From Zanthoxylum bungeanum (taxonomy: Eukaryota > Streptophyta > Magnoliopsida > Sapindales > Rutaceae), in assembly GCA_019454045.1 (NCBI GenBank), contig SKCR01007817.1:124001-188000 (forward strand): DNA of 64,000 bases, in the 5' to 3' direction. A program made the translations under genes and the position numbers. Of this stretch, positions 1-10,914 are shown piece by piece. The notes under the pieces are model-generated. The model had not been told where the DNA came from. It searched no databases and was given only the letters and a program-made list of their open reading frames with translations. The number at the start of each line of letters is the position of its first letter. Position 1 is the stretch's first letter.

Positions 1-779
1 ACGGTTAGGCATATATCCGGTGATGACATTGTTTGTTGTAGGGAGAAACCTTAGAAACGATAAGTGCGAGATGTACTCTCATCCGATATTCTGAATAGTT
101 GATCTCAGCTAGACTCGTAAGCACTTGATCACGGGATCTTGGTGGTGGAAGCCTGAGTAGTCGGCAAGATGACTAGCTGAAGAGATGATGGATCAGTGAA
201 TGATCGTTTGCCTAGATGTCTATCATGGTTTACTTATGCTATGATATATGATATGGTTGGAAAAAAAGAAAGGTCTCTGAAAAGAAAAGAAAAAAATAGA
301 CCGCCTATAACCGATAAGCGTGAAGCTATCCATGGGCGAGTATTAGGACCACCATGAGGAGAAATGCTACCTTAAAGGGTAGGTGTGTCGAAAAAAGAGA
401 AAGAAAGAAAAAAAAAAAGAAAAAAAAAGGAAAAAGAAAAAAAAAGTTCAAAATGAAGAGAAATAGACAAGAGAAAAAAAGAAGAAAACCATATCATGTT
501 GAGTACGAGAAAGTAATCACAGAGTGTGATCAAGACATCTAGGTTGGTTAGACCCGCTGATCCGGTTCTCCGAGATAAAATCATCGAGTTGGCTTACTTA
601 AGGGTGAAGCTGCGAAAGAGCCTTAACACACACACACTTGGAGTTTAGTTCAGATCATTCACTCAGAAGGTCGGATTTGAGTTGTATCAGGTACTTTGAA
701 GGTTCTCTGGTTTCGACACGGAGCATCCGTTGAGGACAAATATGTTTATCTATCAGGATTATCTTGAGAGGCAGTACAG
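1..779 (+). repeat. Element C, 3' untranslated internal segment (partial; element begins outside the window)
   Basis: This non-coding stretch is repeated, diverged, in element A at about 50880-51710 (same strand) and in element B at about 31020-32590 (opposite strand). In all three it lies between gag and the minisatellite. It contains a purine-rich low-complexity run (about 390-480, nearly all A and G) and the shared text 'CCACCATGAGGAGAAATGC'. A short lysine-rich open frame over the purine run is a compositional artefact. The segment shows that the element on the left edge belongs to the A/B family; its 5' LTR and gag lie before position 1. Confidence 0.8.
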
Positions 780-1932
780 TATGTTGAAATGAACCATCAC
801 ATTATCAGTATCAGTCTTGCCAGGTATGACACTCTGGGGGCGAGGCCCACATCATTATCAGTATCAGTCTTGTCAGGTATGGCACTCTCCGGGTATGGCA
901 CTCTCCGGGTATGGAGACGCATCAACGTTAGTATCAGATTCACCGGGTATGGAGACACACCCGCATCAGTTTGGGGGCGAGGCCCATATCAGTATCGGTT
1001 TGGGGGCGAGCCCACATCAGTATCAGTTTTGGGATGCGTCCCAAGGTTGAGGCCCACATCAGTATCAGCTTGGGGGCGAGGCCCAAATCAGCATCAGTTT
1101 AGGGGCAAGGCCCACGTCAGTATCAGTTTGGGGCGAGGCCCACGTCAGTATCAATTTAGGGTCGAGGCCCACATCAATATCAGTTTTGGGGATGAGTCCC
1201 AGGGTTGAGGCCCACATCAGCGTCAGTTTGGGGATGAGTCCCAGGGTCGAGACCCACATCAGCATCAGTTTTGGGATGAGTCCCAAGGCTGAGGCCCATA
1301 TCAGTATCAGTTTGGGGATGAGTCCCATAGTCGAGGTGCACATCAGTATCAGTTTTGGGGATGAGTCCCAGGGTCGAGGCCCACATCAATTTCAGTTTTG
1401 GGGATGAGTCCTAGGGTCGTGACCCACGTCATCAGCAGTTTTGGGGATGCGTCCCAGAGTCATGACCCACATCATCGGCAGTTTTAGGGATGCGTCCCAG
1501 GGTCGTGACCCACATCATCGGCAGTTTTGGGGATGCGTCCCAGGTTCGTGACCCACATCATCGGCAATTTTAGGGATGCGTCCCAGGGTCGTGACCCACA
1601 TCATCAGCAGTTTTGGGGATGCGTCCCAGGGTCGTGACCCACATTATCAATGTTATCGGGATGCGTCCCAGGGTCGAGGCCTCCGTTGTCGGTTACAGTT
1701 ATCGGGATGCATCCCAGGGTCGTTTGCCCCCTACATCATCAGTTTTGGGGATGCATCCCAAGGTCATGACCCATATTGTCAGCGGTATTGGGATGCGTCC
1801 CAGGGTTGAGGCTCCCGTTGTCGGTTGCAGTTATCAGGATGCGTCCTAGGGTCGTTGGCCCCATACATCATCAGTTTTGGGGATGCGTCCCAGGGTCGTG
1901 ACCCATATTGTCAGCGGTATTGGGATGCTTCC
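780..1932 (+). repeat. Minisatellite array in the element C 3' UTR
   Basis: The array starts with units of about 28 bp built on 'GGGCGAGGCCCACATCAG' and passes into longer units of about 42 bp of the type 'GGGATGCGTCCCAGGGTCG' plus 'TGACCCACATCATC'. Each unit contains short palindromes such as GGGATGCGTCCC. The array resumes after the CACTA insertion at 5155-5230, so the transposon sits inside it. Several open frames of 70-140 codons on both strands are by-products of the repeats. Hypervariable tandem arrays before the polypurine tract are known from Tat/Ogre-lineage 3' UTRs. Confidence 0.85.
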
Positions 1933-1935
1933 CAG

Positions 1936-1965
1936 CACTACAAGAAAAAAGGCCTTTACTGACAC
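1936..1965 (+). repeat. CACTA left terminal inverted repeat
   Basis: It begins CACTACAAGAAAAAAGGC and pairs with the right end with isolated mismatches over about 30 bp. It is preceded by target duplication copy CAG at 1933-1935. Confidence 0.95.
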
Positions 1966-2735
1966 TAAGGTTAGTGACACTAGGCTAAAAGTGTCAGAAA
2001 CGACGTGTAAATGGGCCTATTTCCGTGTTTTTCACTTAAATATCAATAATTACTGACACTATGGTATCAGCGATTTTAGTGTCAGTAATTACTATTACAA
2101 TAGTATCAGTAAGAAATAAAAAAAAAAACGCGTAGTCGTCTGGAGTCGAACCAACACCTCGCGGAAGTGACGTTTTTCGCATATATTACTGACACTAGAG
2201 TATCAGTAAATTTAGTGTCAGTAATTAATGATACCTTAGTATCAGTAAAAAAATTAAAAAAAAAATTATTTCCTTAAGTCTGCTGGGACTCGAATTGTAA
2301 CCATTGATATAAATTTTTTTTTATTGTAAGGCTTTACCACTGGGCCAAATCGTGACTTTTGTTCCTTAAAAACCGCGGTTTATAATGATGGATACACACT
2401 CATTTTACACACGTACATCCAACATTACCATTATGATTCACATAAATAAATAATAATATGGTTAGTATATTTGGCGAACAGAACTGTATCAATTTTTTTT
2501 TTAAAGTAATCGGAAATAATTACTGTTCACGTAAATAGAAAAACACACTGTTGAGATTAACGGGTGTTTAAAAAAGTGCAAAGTGTTAGGTTTTTGAAGG
2601 CGAGGAGAGGATTTAAGCGAGTCCACGTTTGCCTCTCAACTCAAAAACTCTTTTCCTTTCAATTCTTTTTCCCCCAAATCTTCTCTCTTCTAGGGTTTTA
2701 GCACTGTACTCAAACGCCGTCGTTTCTCCAACACA

Positions 2736-3116
2736 ATGAGCGCCGACAAGGATAACTTCAACGTTACCGATCTCCGTGACTGTAACCCCATCAATCTCTA
2801 AAACCCTAATTTCGGCTGTAGTTTTTTCAATCATTAACTTATTACCGACTCGTTTTTTTTTTCCTTATAGCTCTCGGCGAAGGGGCTCGTGCTGACCTCG
2901 TGGGTGTTCTTAAGGTAATTATTATTATTATTATTTTTGGTTTTTGGTGTTCAGTGATTGTGTTGTGTTTCGGGTTTGTTGGGTTTTGATTGTCTGATAT
3001 AAGAATCGTTGATTGTGCAGAATAAACTTCAAAACCTTGCAGGGCAGAACGCTGATGTCCTCGATAACTTGACTCCGAAAGTCAGGAAGCGTGTTGAGGC
3101 TCTTAGGGAGATCCAG
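2736..3116 (+). pseudogene. NAP1 (fragment): Captured 5' fragment of a NAP1-family nucleosome assembly protein gene (three exons, two introns)
   Basis: Exon 1 is 2736-2775 (MSADKDNFNVTDL), exon 2 is 2871-2914 (ending GARADLVGVLK) and exon 3 is 3021-3116 (starting [20 protein letters not shown], ending [12 protein letters not shown]). Introns 1 and 2 have GT...AG borders and phases that keep one frame. The order and sequence match the amino terminus of plant NAP1 proteins, histone H2A/H2B chaperones of about 370 residues acting in nucleus and cytoplasm. Only about the first 60 residues are present: the acidic, histone-binding body is missing. Exon 3 runs into GCACGT, which could be a GC-type donor, but no later NAP1 exon follows in the element. 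The 150 bases before the ATG look like a native 5' UTR (pyrimidine-rich, with TCTAGGGTTTTAG). This is a gene fragment picked up by the transposon, not a working gene. Confidence 0.88.
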
Positions 3117-4147
3117 GCACGTGCTCAGTTATTTTTGCTGGGTCATTGTGATATTTTTTGTTCATGTTAACTGTGTGTATTATTGGGATGATAAATTAAA
3201 TTACTTTAACTTGTTGATGTTAGGGATTTTTTTTTGGATCTATTTGGTAGTAAATTAGGATATGATTGTCACTTTAATGGTGACTGTAGTAAATGTTTAT
3301 AATTATCTTGTCAGTGACCAGTACCTTGCACAAAGCCACGTTGAGTATGGCAGGCAGTTCCTAGTAACCTCAAATGGCATAGAGGCCTTTATATGTTCTG
3401 ACTTGATATTTTTTCCTTGACCATGTTCTATGCTGTTAAAGGCGGCACCTAAGTGGGGGCTTGGTTGGGATTTTCAAACAGTCGCTTAGGCAGATATGGG
3501 CTTGATTCTATAGGAAAATTTATACTTTGTCAATCACTTTGCTTCTTGTTTCTACTTTTAGCTTAGAATTTTTTCCCCAGATTTTTTACTTCAATGAAAG
3601 CAATATGAATCATATCTTTTATTTCAGTTTTATATGCCCTGATGGGTTTAATTTGGTGGGTTAATTTGTTTTATTTGTGAGTTTTGCTAGTGGGTAAGAT
3701 TGCTTTGAGACTTGAAAGTTAAAACAATCATGATGTAAAATATTCTATTAACAGTGTCTCGATGTTCTCTATGTCAGACATGAACTTGGAGATAGTTTTT
3801 TTACCTGATGAAGTTTTGCCATGTTCTGATTGATACTTGTTGAAACCTTTGGGGGATATGGCACCTGTCATCTGATGTGCTTTGAGGTGCAGCATGAATG
3901 CTATGGAAGCAGTATTTGATATATTGAGATCTAACATGTTTATCTCATCTATTTTTATGGCAATTACCTGGAATGTTACATTCTAGTACATTTTGAGCTT
4001 TGAACTTTTAGTTTCCAGGAATTCCATAATGAACAACTATCTTGTCATCTTGATTTGCTTCCTGCATTTGGAAACAGTATTAGATCATGTCATCTGATAA
4101 ACTTCATCTGGTTCATGAGATCCTTTTATTTCAGTTTTATGTCCGTC

Positions 4148-4194
<47 letters not shown>

Positions 4195-5121
4195 GATTTG
4201 TTTGTTTTGGTGATTATGTAGCGGTATGAAAGATACAACTTGTTATTATGGATGCCATTTGGTTTTATATGCATGCTCTTAGGTTGTTGGTATGGTTATT
4301 GTCAATAAGTGCTTTATGTGACAAAATTAGATTAGGGTTATATTTTGTATTTTTATTTGGATGTATTTAATGTTTTTATTTATGAAGATATCGATTTTTT
4401 TTGGAAGTCCATCTAATTCTTAACATTTGGTTTATAATTTCAGATTTTGTGCCAGATATCATATTGTTGGGGGATTGTTGCAGGCTTCTCAACAAGTATC
4501 ATGAATTTTGGTGGGGGCATGACATTTTGATGGGACTTTAAGAGTAGTTTTTGAAATATATATATGTTAATTTAAAGATTGTCTATGGAGTTTTTGTATT
4601 CATCATGTGATACTGTTGAATTGATTAATACGATTAATCTATTATATTGCGAATTTTATATAAATGTAATTTTTTATTTTTATTTCATTGAGTTGGTATA
4701 TATATATATATATAGTATATATATATATTTTATGATTAATTTAATTACAAAAATAAGAAATATAATTGTGAAATAATACGATTTTAAATTTTGTTTTAAA
4801 AGATATTGACGGATATTGATACTATAGTAACAATATTACTGACCCTAAAAATCAAATATATGCGATATACTGATACTGCAGTAACAAAATTTATGACACT
4901 ATAGTATCACTAAATACTGATGATATATGTCAATATTTACTGACACTAAAATAGTGTGAGAGATTACTGATACCATAGTGTCAATAATTTTCTGATACTA
5001 CAGTATTAACGTTTACTGACACTAGATCACTGACACTGGAACTAGTGTCATGATTTCTGGCTGCGGCAACACTGACACATTTATTAGTGTCATAAAAACC
5101 CTTTACTGACTGACTAATTTA

Positions 5122-5151
5122 GTATCAGTAAAAGCCTTTTTTCTTGTAGTG
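5122..5151 (-). repeat. CACTA right terminal inverted repeat
   Basis: It ends GCCTTTTTTCTTGTAGTG, the exact complement of the left 18 bases, and is followed by CAG at 5152-5154. Confidence 0.95.
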
Positions 5152-5154
5152 CAG

Positions 5155-5349
5155 GGTCGAGGCCCCCGTTGTCGGTTGCAGTTATTGGGATGCATCCCAG
5201 GATCGAGGTCCACTACGTCATTAACTCAGCTCGAAGCAGCAGGCAAGTCAGGTGGCAGCTGGCGAGCCAGGTAAGTAAAAATGCATTGCACAACTTTGAT
5301 AGGATTTCATTGTCACACACTGCACAAGTCCCATCAAAGTGGGGGCGAC
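5155..5349 (+). repeat. End of element C internal region with polypurine tract
   Basis: The minisatellite resumes and then gives way to a stretch conserved next to the 3' LTR in A (52500-52634) and B (29781-29900, reversed), including CACTGCACAAGTCCCATCAA. It ends in the polypurine tract AAAGTGGGGGCGAC at about 5336-5349, which primes plus-strand DNA synthesis immediately before the LTR. The tract is the same in all three elements. Confidence 0.85.
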
Positions 5350-6959
5350 TGTAGGCACTGTATTTTTGCATGTAAGTCCCTATGATGAGTCTCATTTGGA
5401 GGCACTACCTTTTAAGTCGCGGAAGTCGCGGGAAACGGACGTCGGAAGGGGAAAAGTCAGAAATCAGTATCTTGTTGGATTAATTCGTTTGTTTATGCTT
5501 CGGGTTTGCTTGTTGGACTTCCATTTTTAAAACACACCCTTAGCCCACACATCACTAAGACACACACCAAGCCCATCTCACCCAAACCCAATGCAAAAAT
5601 AATTAAAACATTTAAAATACATGTCACAAATTAAATTAAATTAAATTAAAACCAATTAAATTGAAATTAAATTAAATTAAAATCTAATTAAATTAAATTC
5701 ATAATTTAAATAAATCACTTCCAAAATTAAATAAATCACTCACCTAATTTAAAGACATTCCCACCTAAAATATAATTATCATTTCCTTTAATAAATTAAT
5801 TAAAATACACACATATTTTAATTGATTTTTGTTTCCTTTTAAAATCTCACACACAGAGAAAACCCTAATACCCTACTATAAAATATAACACAAACTAAAC
5901 CCTAGGGGGAGACTCTCATGGCAAAAAACACACTCAAACAAATAAACCCTTAACCTCTCGCTCTCGGCACAAACACAAGAAAACCCTAATACCTCATCAG
6001 CCACCTCACGCCTCTCATCAAGCCACGCCTTACACAAACAGTACCTTCCTCACTCACTGTCGAAAACAAACCACACCAAACACACCTTGCTCGATAACAC
6101 AACCCCTTCACGCTTAGTCACACATCATCTGCCCCTTTCACTACCGCATATTACCCTCACAACACACCCTCACTGCCGCACATCATACAGCCCTCACTGT
6201 ACGCCTAAACAGCCGCACAAAGCCCCCAAAAACTGCCAGTAACTGCCGAGAAAACCCCTCCCCTACACTGCCCAGGTCAGCCGCATATCACTGCCCAAAC
6301 TGCACGCACACAGCCCCTCTTAAAACTACCTAGTTTACCACAGATTTAACCCTTGAAAACGCCCCCAAACAGCCCCAAAACTACACTTTAAAACCCTTAA
6401 AATTACCACAAAACAGTAGCCTTTTTTACTGCAAAAATAGTAGCCTTTTACCGAAAAATAGTGACTGAAATAGCAGTAAAACAGCAGCAAAATGGAGTGA
6501 AAATAGTAGCCCGAGCAGTGAAAATAGCGAGGAAAGTTGAACCAATGAACCGGAGGAGTTGCGGAGCATCAACCCTTCCGACGACCGTGTACCGTACTTC
6601 CGAGAGACGATTTAAAAGGTTAGACCTGATGGCACTTTTCTTATTTATTTTTATTCATCTTTTAATTGTTTTATTTATTTTCTTCGCATGAGAGTCGCTT
6701 GTGAATGCATGTTGTGGCCTTTGAATGGATGGGAAAATGTGTCGTCTCTCGTGGTATATTGGATGGAAACCCAGACGTAAATTTTGTAGCTGAATCTGAA
6801 TGGACGGTAGTACGGTCTGTACTTAGGATACAACTCCACGTACCACTTGAGCAAACGGCACATGTTTCACTTTGCTTTGGTATCTTGTTAGTTTATTATT
6901 CGCATTTTATTATTCCGCCATATAATTTCCGTGCGATTATTTGTTTTTGTATTGATGAT

Positions 6960-7620
6960 ATAATGCGCATGGGCTTAGTATGTCGGCCTAAAGGTTCTCT
7001 ATTTGAGGGAAGAAAAGTCCAAAAGGCTACATTTACGACAATACTTTGCCGCGCCGGACAAAGTGTGTTGGATTGAACGTGAGATATGTTCAATCGAGTA
7101 CACGAAATCCTACATTGTTGTCTTTATTTTATATGCATTGTAATGTAATGCGCATGGGCTAACTAGGGTGGATTAAAGGTCCTCTATTCGAGGGAAAATG
7201 CCTAAAGGGCTACCTTTACCACGATGTTTTGCCGCGCCTTTTATCATGTCATTCACCCTTTGCATATCATTGTTCTATTTACGCATGTATTGCCTTCTAG
7301 TGCGCATGGGCTAACTATGGTGGATTAAAGGTCCTCTATTCGAGGGAAAATGCCTAAAGGGCTATTTTTACCACGACCGCGCCGGATGAAGTATGTTTGA
7401 TTGAATGTGAGATATGTTTAATCGGACATACGAAGTTCCACATCATTGTTTTATTCATTTGTATGCATTGCATTCTAGTGCGCATGGGCTAACTAGGGTG
7501 GATTAAAGGTCCTCTATTGGAGGGAAAATGCCTAGAGGCTACCTTTACCATAATTTTTTGCAGCACCGGACGAGGTATACTCGATTGAATGTGAATGAGT
7601 TCAATCGGGCACACGGGGTC
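6960..7620 (+). repeat. LTR-internal tandem repeat with hairpin-forming units (element C)
   Basis: About four units of 150-190 bp each begin TGCGCATGGGCT. Each contains GGTCCTCTATTCGAGGG, where CCTC pairs with GAGG, then a GCCGCGCC motif. Some units continue with GATTGAA and TTCAATC arms separated by about 11 bases. Elements A have the same array with a different version of the first hairpin. Being downstream of the TATA box, it should be transcribed. Confidence 0.8.
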
Positions 7621-7659
7621 CTACATTGTGCATTTGTGTATGTGTTTGCATCGTCTATC

Positions 7660-7990
7660 ATGCATCAGGTCTTGTCCCATTCGAACGCGTTCTCGAACTC
7701 TATATGAACATGAACCTTTTGTTTCCTGTTCTAACGCGTTTACGAACGCTACTTGAACGCGCATGCATTTTGTTTCATCAGGTCTTGTCCCGTTCGAACG
7801 CGTTCCCAAACGCTATACAAATGCGAACCTTCTATTTACCGTTCAAACACGTTTATGAACGCTACTCGAACGCGCATGCATTTTGTTTCATCAGGTCTTG
7901 TCCCGTTCGAACGCGTTCTCAAACGCTATATGAACGCGAACCTTCTGTTTACCATTCGAACACGTTTATGAACGCTACACGAACGCACAT
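7660..7990 (+). repeat. Tandem repeat of about 110 bp in the element C LTR
   Basis: Three units contain CATCAGGTCTTGTCCCGTTC, then GAACGCGTT and GAACGCTA motifs. The array is not present in the LTRs of A or B. It produces open frames of up to 123 codons, which I regard as repeat artefacts. Confidence 0.8.
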
Positions 7991-8664
7991 ACACTGAACT
8001 GATTCCTTTTCATCACATTTCATGCATAATTGCTTCTTGGGTGATTCCTCTTGTATCATGTAATTAATCACACCATTCCATTATTGATACTTTTACTGTT
8101 ATCATCTATTTGTATTCCTATATTTATCTAATTGATGTGTCCGTGAGATGGTTTTCAAGCATGATTAGGTTGTTAGTATGTTACTTGGTTCTCAAACATG
8201 ATTTAGTTGTTAGTACGTTATTCCTCTATGTATGATTTGGTTATCTCTTTTCGCAGTAGGCGTTCAATTTACATTCATGAATAGGTTGTTATTTATTTTT
8301 CGTGTTTGATGATTCAACATGTTCATGAGATTATTGTGTGATATCTTATGCTTGCCGTTATGATGATTTATTTTATACATGCGAACTTAGGAGTAGATTA
8401 TCCTTGGAAATATATATTGCTAGATTCGATTAAATTATTGCACAAATCATATCATTACAAGTGGCATAAGTAAGGGACCATTTCGAACCCAACGGTTTGA
8501 GGTCTTCCTTTGCGAGGGGTGAGTACGGCCTTAAATCATTTTCCCGGTTCACACCGGGTGGCGACTCCATGTTATTTCTCCGGTTTAGTTCCCCCGCGGG
8601 CTACTCCATACTCCCAATCAGGCCGCGAGCCTGGAACAACATCGTCCAATTTCTGTGTCCTATA

Positions 8665-9453
8665 TTAGGCGTTTCACGCCTATATGACCCAACCTCATAT
8701 GCCACAGTTCAATATTATTTATATCAAATTCTTTACTTTTATTAATTCCAGCATTAAAGATATCTTGTGAGGTATGCAAAATGTAATGACCATGCTAATT
8801 TGGACAAACAAGGATCTGAACATTATATCTATCATATAAATATAAAGAACGATTCTTAATATTTACATTATAGCCATCAGTATCTAATATAAAAAGTGAT
8901 ATAATGTTCGCTACACATCCTAGTACAAAAAAGCAGTCATGCAACAAAAGGCTCCCACTGGGCAGGGGAATCTCACATAAGCCCACAGCAACTGCATCCA
9001 AAGAGTCGCCACTCCCGAATCGCAATTGTATCTCCCCAGATTTTAGCCGTCTACTTTCCTTTAGCACCTACAACGAATTGCAAATATGAATTGGACAAGC
9101 AGAATCCAAAATCCAACGGGATGACATAGCTTCACAAGCTAATGAGATATCAATAATGGGAAAAATAAAAGTACCTGAAGTAGATGTTCTTTCCTTTCTG
9201 ATCTGGGTAAGGTAATCAAGACAGTTCCTCTTCTAATGGCTGATATTGCTGCAGTGGTGGCATTTGTCTTCAGCAGCTCTCTTGGGTTTAGCTACCTTAC
9301 CCTGTGGTGGAAGATTTGTACCCTTCTTCTTCTTCCCATTCTTCTTCTTCCCTTTTTGTTTAGAGTGGGAAGAAGCGGGAAGAGCAGTGGGTTTAGGAGG
9401 GCGAGTCGATACTCACTTCCTCAAATATTCCTCCGCTGTTAGTAGCATCTGAT
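8665..9453 (-). pseudogene. Ty1/Copia gag-pol fragment, reverse strand
   Basis: Read on the reverse strand from 9453, it gives the gag tail with lysine-rich sequence, a CCHC zinc knuckle (CHHCSNISH, stop, KRNC), then the region before the integrase ending at LWHMRLGHIGVKRL. It aligns block by block with the forward Copia element at about 20335-21105, for example GDSLDAV and RCVANIIS in both. At least one tryptophan codon is a stop (TAG in the zinc knuckle). It is broken on the left by element C and on the right by an LTR piece in the opposite orientation. It is a dead remnant of the same Copia family as the 16.6-38.8 kb element. Confidence 0.88.
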
Positions 9454-10914
9454 GCAGCTCTTATTTATAAATAATACTGATTATTTATAAAGTCGTTTAA
9501 AGGTTAAACGAAAAAAAAATAAAAAAATACATGTGTTGGGACCCGATAGTCATTTCTTATTTTGGTGTATTTGCTTTTAATGTTAGATTTTATCAAATAC
9601 ACATTAATTAATTGTCAAATTGAGATATTTGACTAATATCATATATATATATATGTATATGTATTTGATATTTGATATTTATTGTAAATATAATACATAT
9701 ATTTAATATATTTCTATTTAATTAATTAATTAATTAATTATTAAATAATTAATTTAATTAAAATATAAATGTATTAAAGTTATGATAATTGTTGAGATGA
9801 CTTAAAGATGCCTTACTTGACTTTAAGAAATTCATTAAAGAGTTAATGATTTCAAAAGCAAGTGGCCAAGTTGGCATTAATTGAATTAAATTGAAAAAAT
9901 ATCAATTTGTTTTTCTTTTATGCAAAATTCGGCCAAGTGGTAAAATTTTCAAGGGTTGGATATTTTTCATTTACCAAAATCTCATCAAAAACTCCATTGA
10001 AAGAAAAACAAAAGAAGCTTGAGGAAGAAGAAGAAAGACAAAAGAAAAATCAAAGAAAGCTTGGAATTTAGTGAGTATTTCCAACTTGCCATTAGAGAGA
10101 AAAATGTTCCTCTTGTTGTTGGCTTCATCTTGTGATGTTCTCATGTTTTTCTATTCTTTATTATTTTTTTTTGTTTGATGGAAGTTTGATGATAGGGTTA
10201 TGCATCTATAAAGATCATAGAATGTTACTAATGAGTTAATAAGCATTCTTTTGATGTTTTGAGAAACTAGTTGTCATTCTAGAGTTATTGACCCACTCTT
10301 AAATGACCTAGAATTATTCTATAGTTATTTCATTGTGGTGAGGCTTGATTGGTGTTATAGAAACTTGATTGAAATGTTGGATTTAATAGATGTGGTCTAA
10401 TTTGTCAAATTTAGTGAAATTGAAAAATTATGGTTTAAGACCTTCTCCAAATTTGGGGCTTTTCATTTATGTTGTGTATTTGGATGTGTATAAGATGCAT
10501 ATAAAATATTGGGTTGATTGGATTTCTTCTTAATGTGTTTTGAACACAAAATGAGCAAAATCCACAATTTGCTCACATAATGAGGCTCACGGCATTTTGG
10601 GTATTTTTGGGGGGTTTTTGTTGCAATTTGAATTTTGATATGTAGGACATGTTAAATTCATCTTAGAATTGATTTAGAATCATCCAAAATTATTTTTGGC
10701 AATTTAGAACTAAAATGAACAAAATGTAAAGCTTTTAGGTAATTCGGTAATTACCAAGAAATTTGATTTCTTGTGTAATTTTTCAGAATTTGATAATTGG
10801 ATAATTAAATAAATAAGTTTATTTAATTGATCCGAGAAAAAGTTTTGAAATCGGAAAATTTTGATTTTCCACTGTTCCGCTGCGTTACCGGATTTCCGCC
10901 TTAAAACCCCTTCA
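9454..10914 (+). mobile_element. Truncated Copia LTR (3' part), forward strand
   Basis: It is similar along its length to 17570-18990 and to the parts of the 3' LTR at 26850-27485 and 37967-38757: ATAATACTGATTATTTATAA at its start, GTTACCGGATTT and AAAACCCCT at its end. It ends TTCA where the others end TACA. The first 1 kb of the LTR is missing. It abuts a reverse-strand Copia gag fragment on the left and the broken end of the Athila RNase H frame on the right, so it interrupts the Athila-like element. No target duplication can be tested because the left end is lost. Confidence 0.82.

Larger units (their letters stand above)
1936..5151. mobile_element. Non-autonomous CACTA (En/Spm-type) DNA transposon carrying NAP1 exons
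   Basis: The left end reads CACTACAAGAAAAAAGGC and the right end is its reverse complement. The first 18 bases match exactly and similarity continues to about 30. The element is flanked by a direct CAG on each side (1933-1935 and 5152-5154), the 3-bp target duplication typical of CACTA elements. Both ends hold many subterminal repeats of the type ACTGACACTA and GTATCAGTAA in both orientations (about 1965-2250 and 4800-5130), where the transposase would bind. There is no transposase frame, so mobility would depend on an autonomous relative. The interior carries a captured host gene fragment (about 2580-3116), dinucleotide tracts near 4152-4190 and 4700-4730, and AT-rich filler. It interrupts the element C minisatellite. 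Confidence 0.95.
5350..8664 (+). mobile_element. 3' LTR of element C (about 3.3 kb)
   Basis: It starts TGTAGGCACTG right after the polypurine tract. It ends TTTCTGTGTCC followed by TATA, where other family members have TACA. A TATA box (TATAAAATA, 5877-5885) follows AT-rich U3 sequence. Downstream come a CT/CA-rich leader, the motif AAAAGGTTAGACCTGA near 6616, a block conserved in all family LTRs (about 6720-6865), a hairpin repeat array (6960-7620), a second array (7660-7990), and a U5 region with CCCGGTTCACACCGGG and TGGCGACTCC (8559-8568). It is inserted in a reverse-strand Copia pol sequence; the right target duplication would be TTAGG (8665-8669), with its partner outside the window. Confidence 0.88.

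Noticed and set aside
354..542. Lysine/arginine-rich small protein
   Set aside because: Translation of a purine-rich tract in the element C 3' UTR; the equivalent tracts in A and B are not conserved as protein.
789..1849. Open frames of 70-140 codons across the first minisatellite, on both strands
   Set aside because: They exist because the repeat units lack stops; no domain, no conservation between elements, several frames open at once.
1000..1930. CRISPR-like array (short repeats with changing intervals)
   Set aside because: Direct tandem repeats without unique spacers, in a plant retrotransposon UTR.
2100..2350. tRNA- or SINE-like sequences (GGAGTCGAACC and GGGACTCGAA phrases)
   Set aside because: Isolated phrases only; no cloverleaf, A box or second box at proper distance.
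2736..3116. A functional NAP1 gene
   Set aside because: Only the first three exons are present, they end inside a CACTA transposon, and no acidic body or stop codon follows.
7626..7997. Forward frame of 123 codons in the element C LTR
   Set aside because: Runs through the 110-bp tandem repeat and is missing from the LTRs of A and B.
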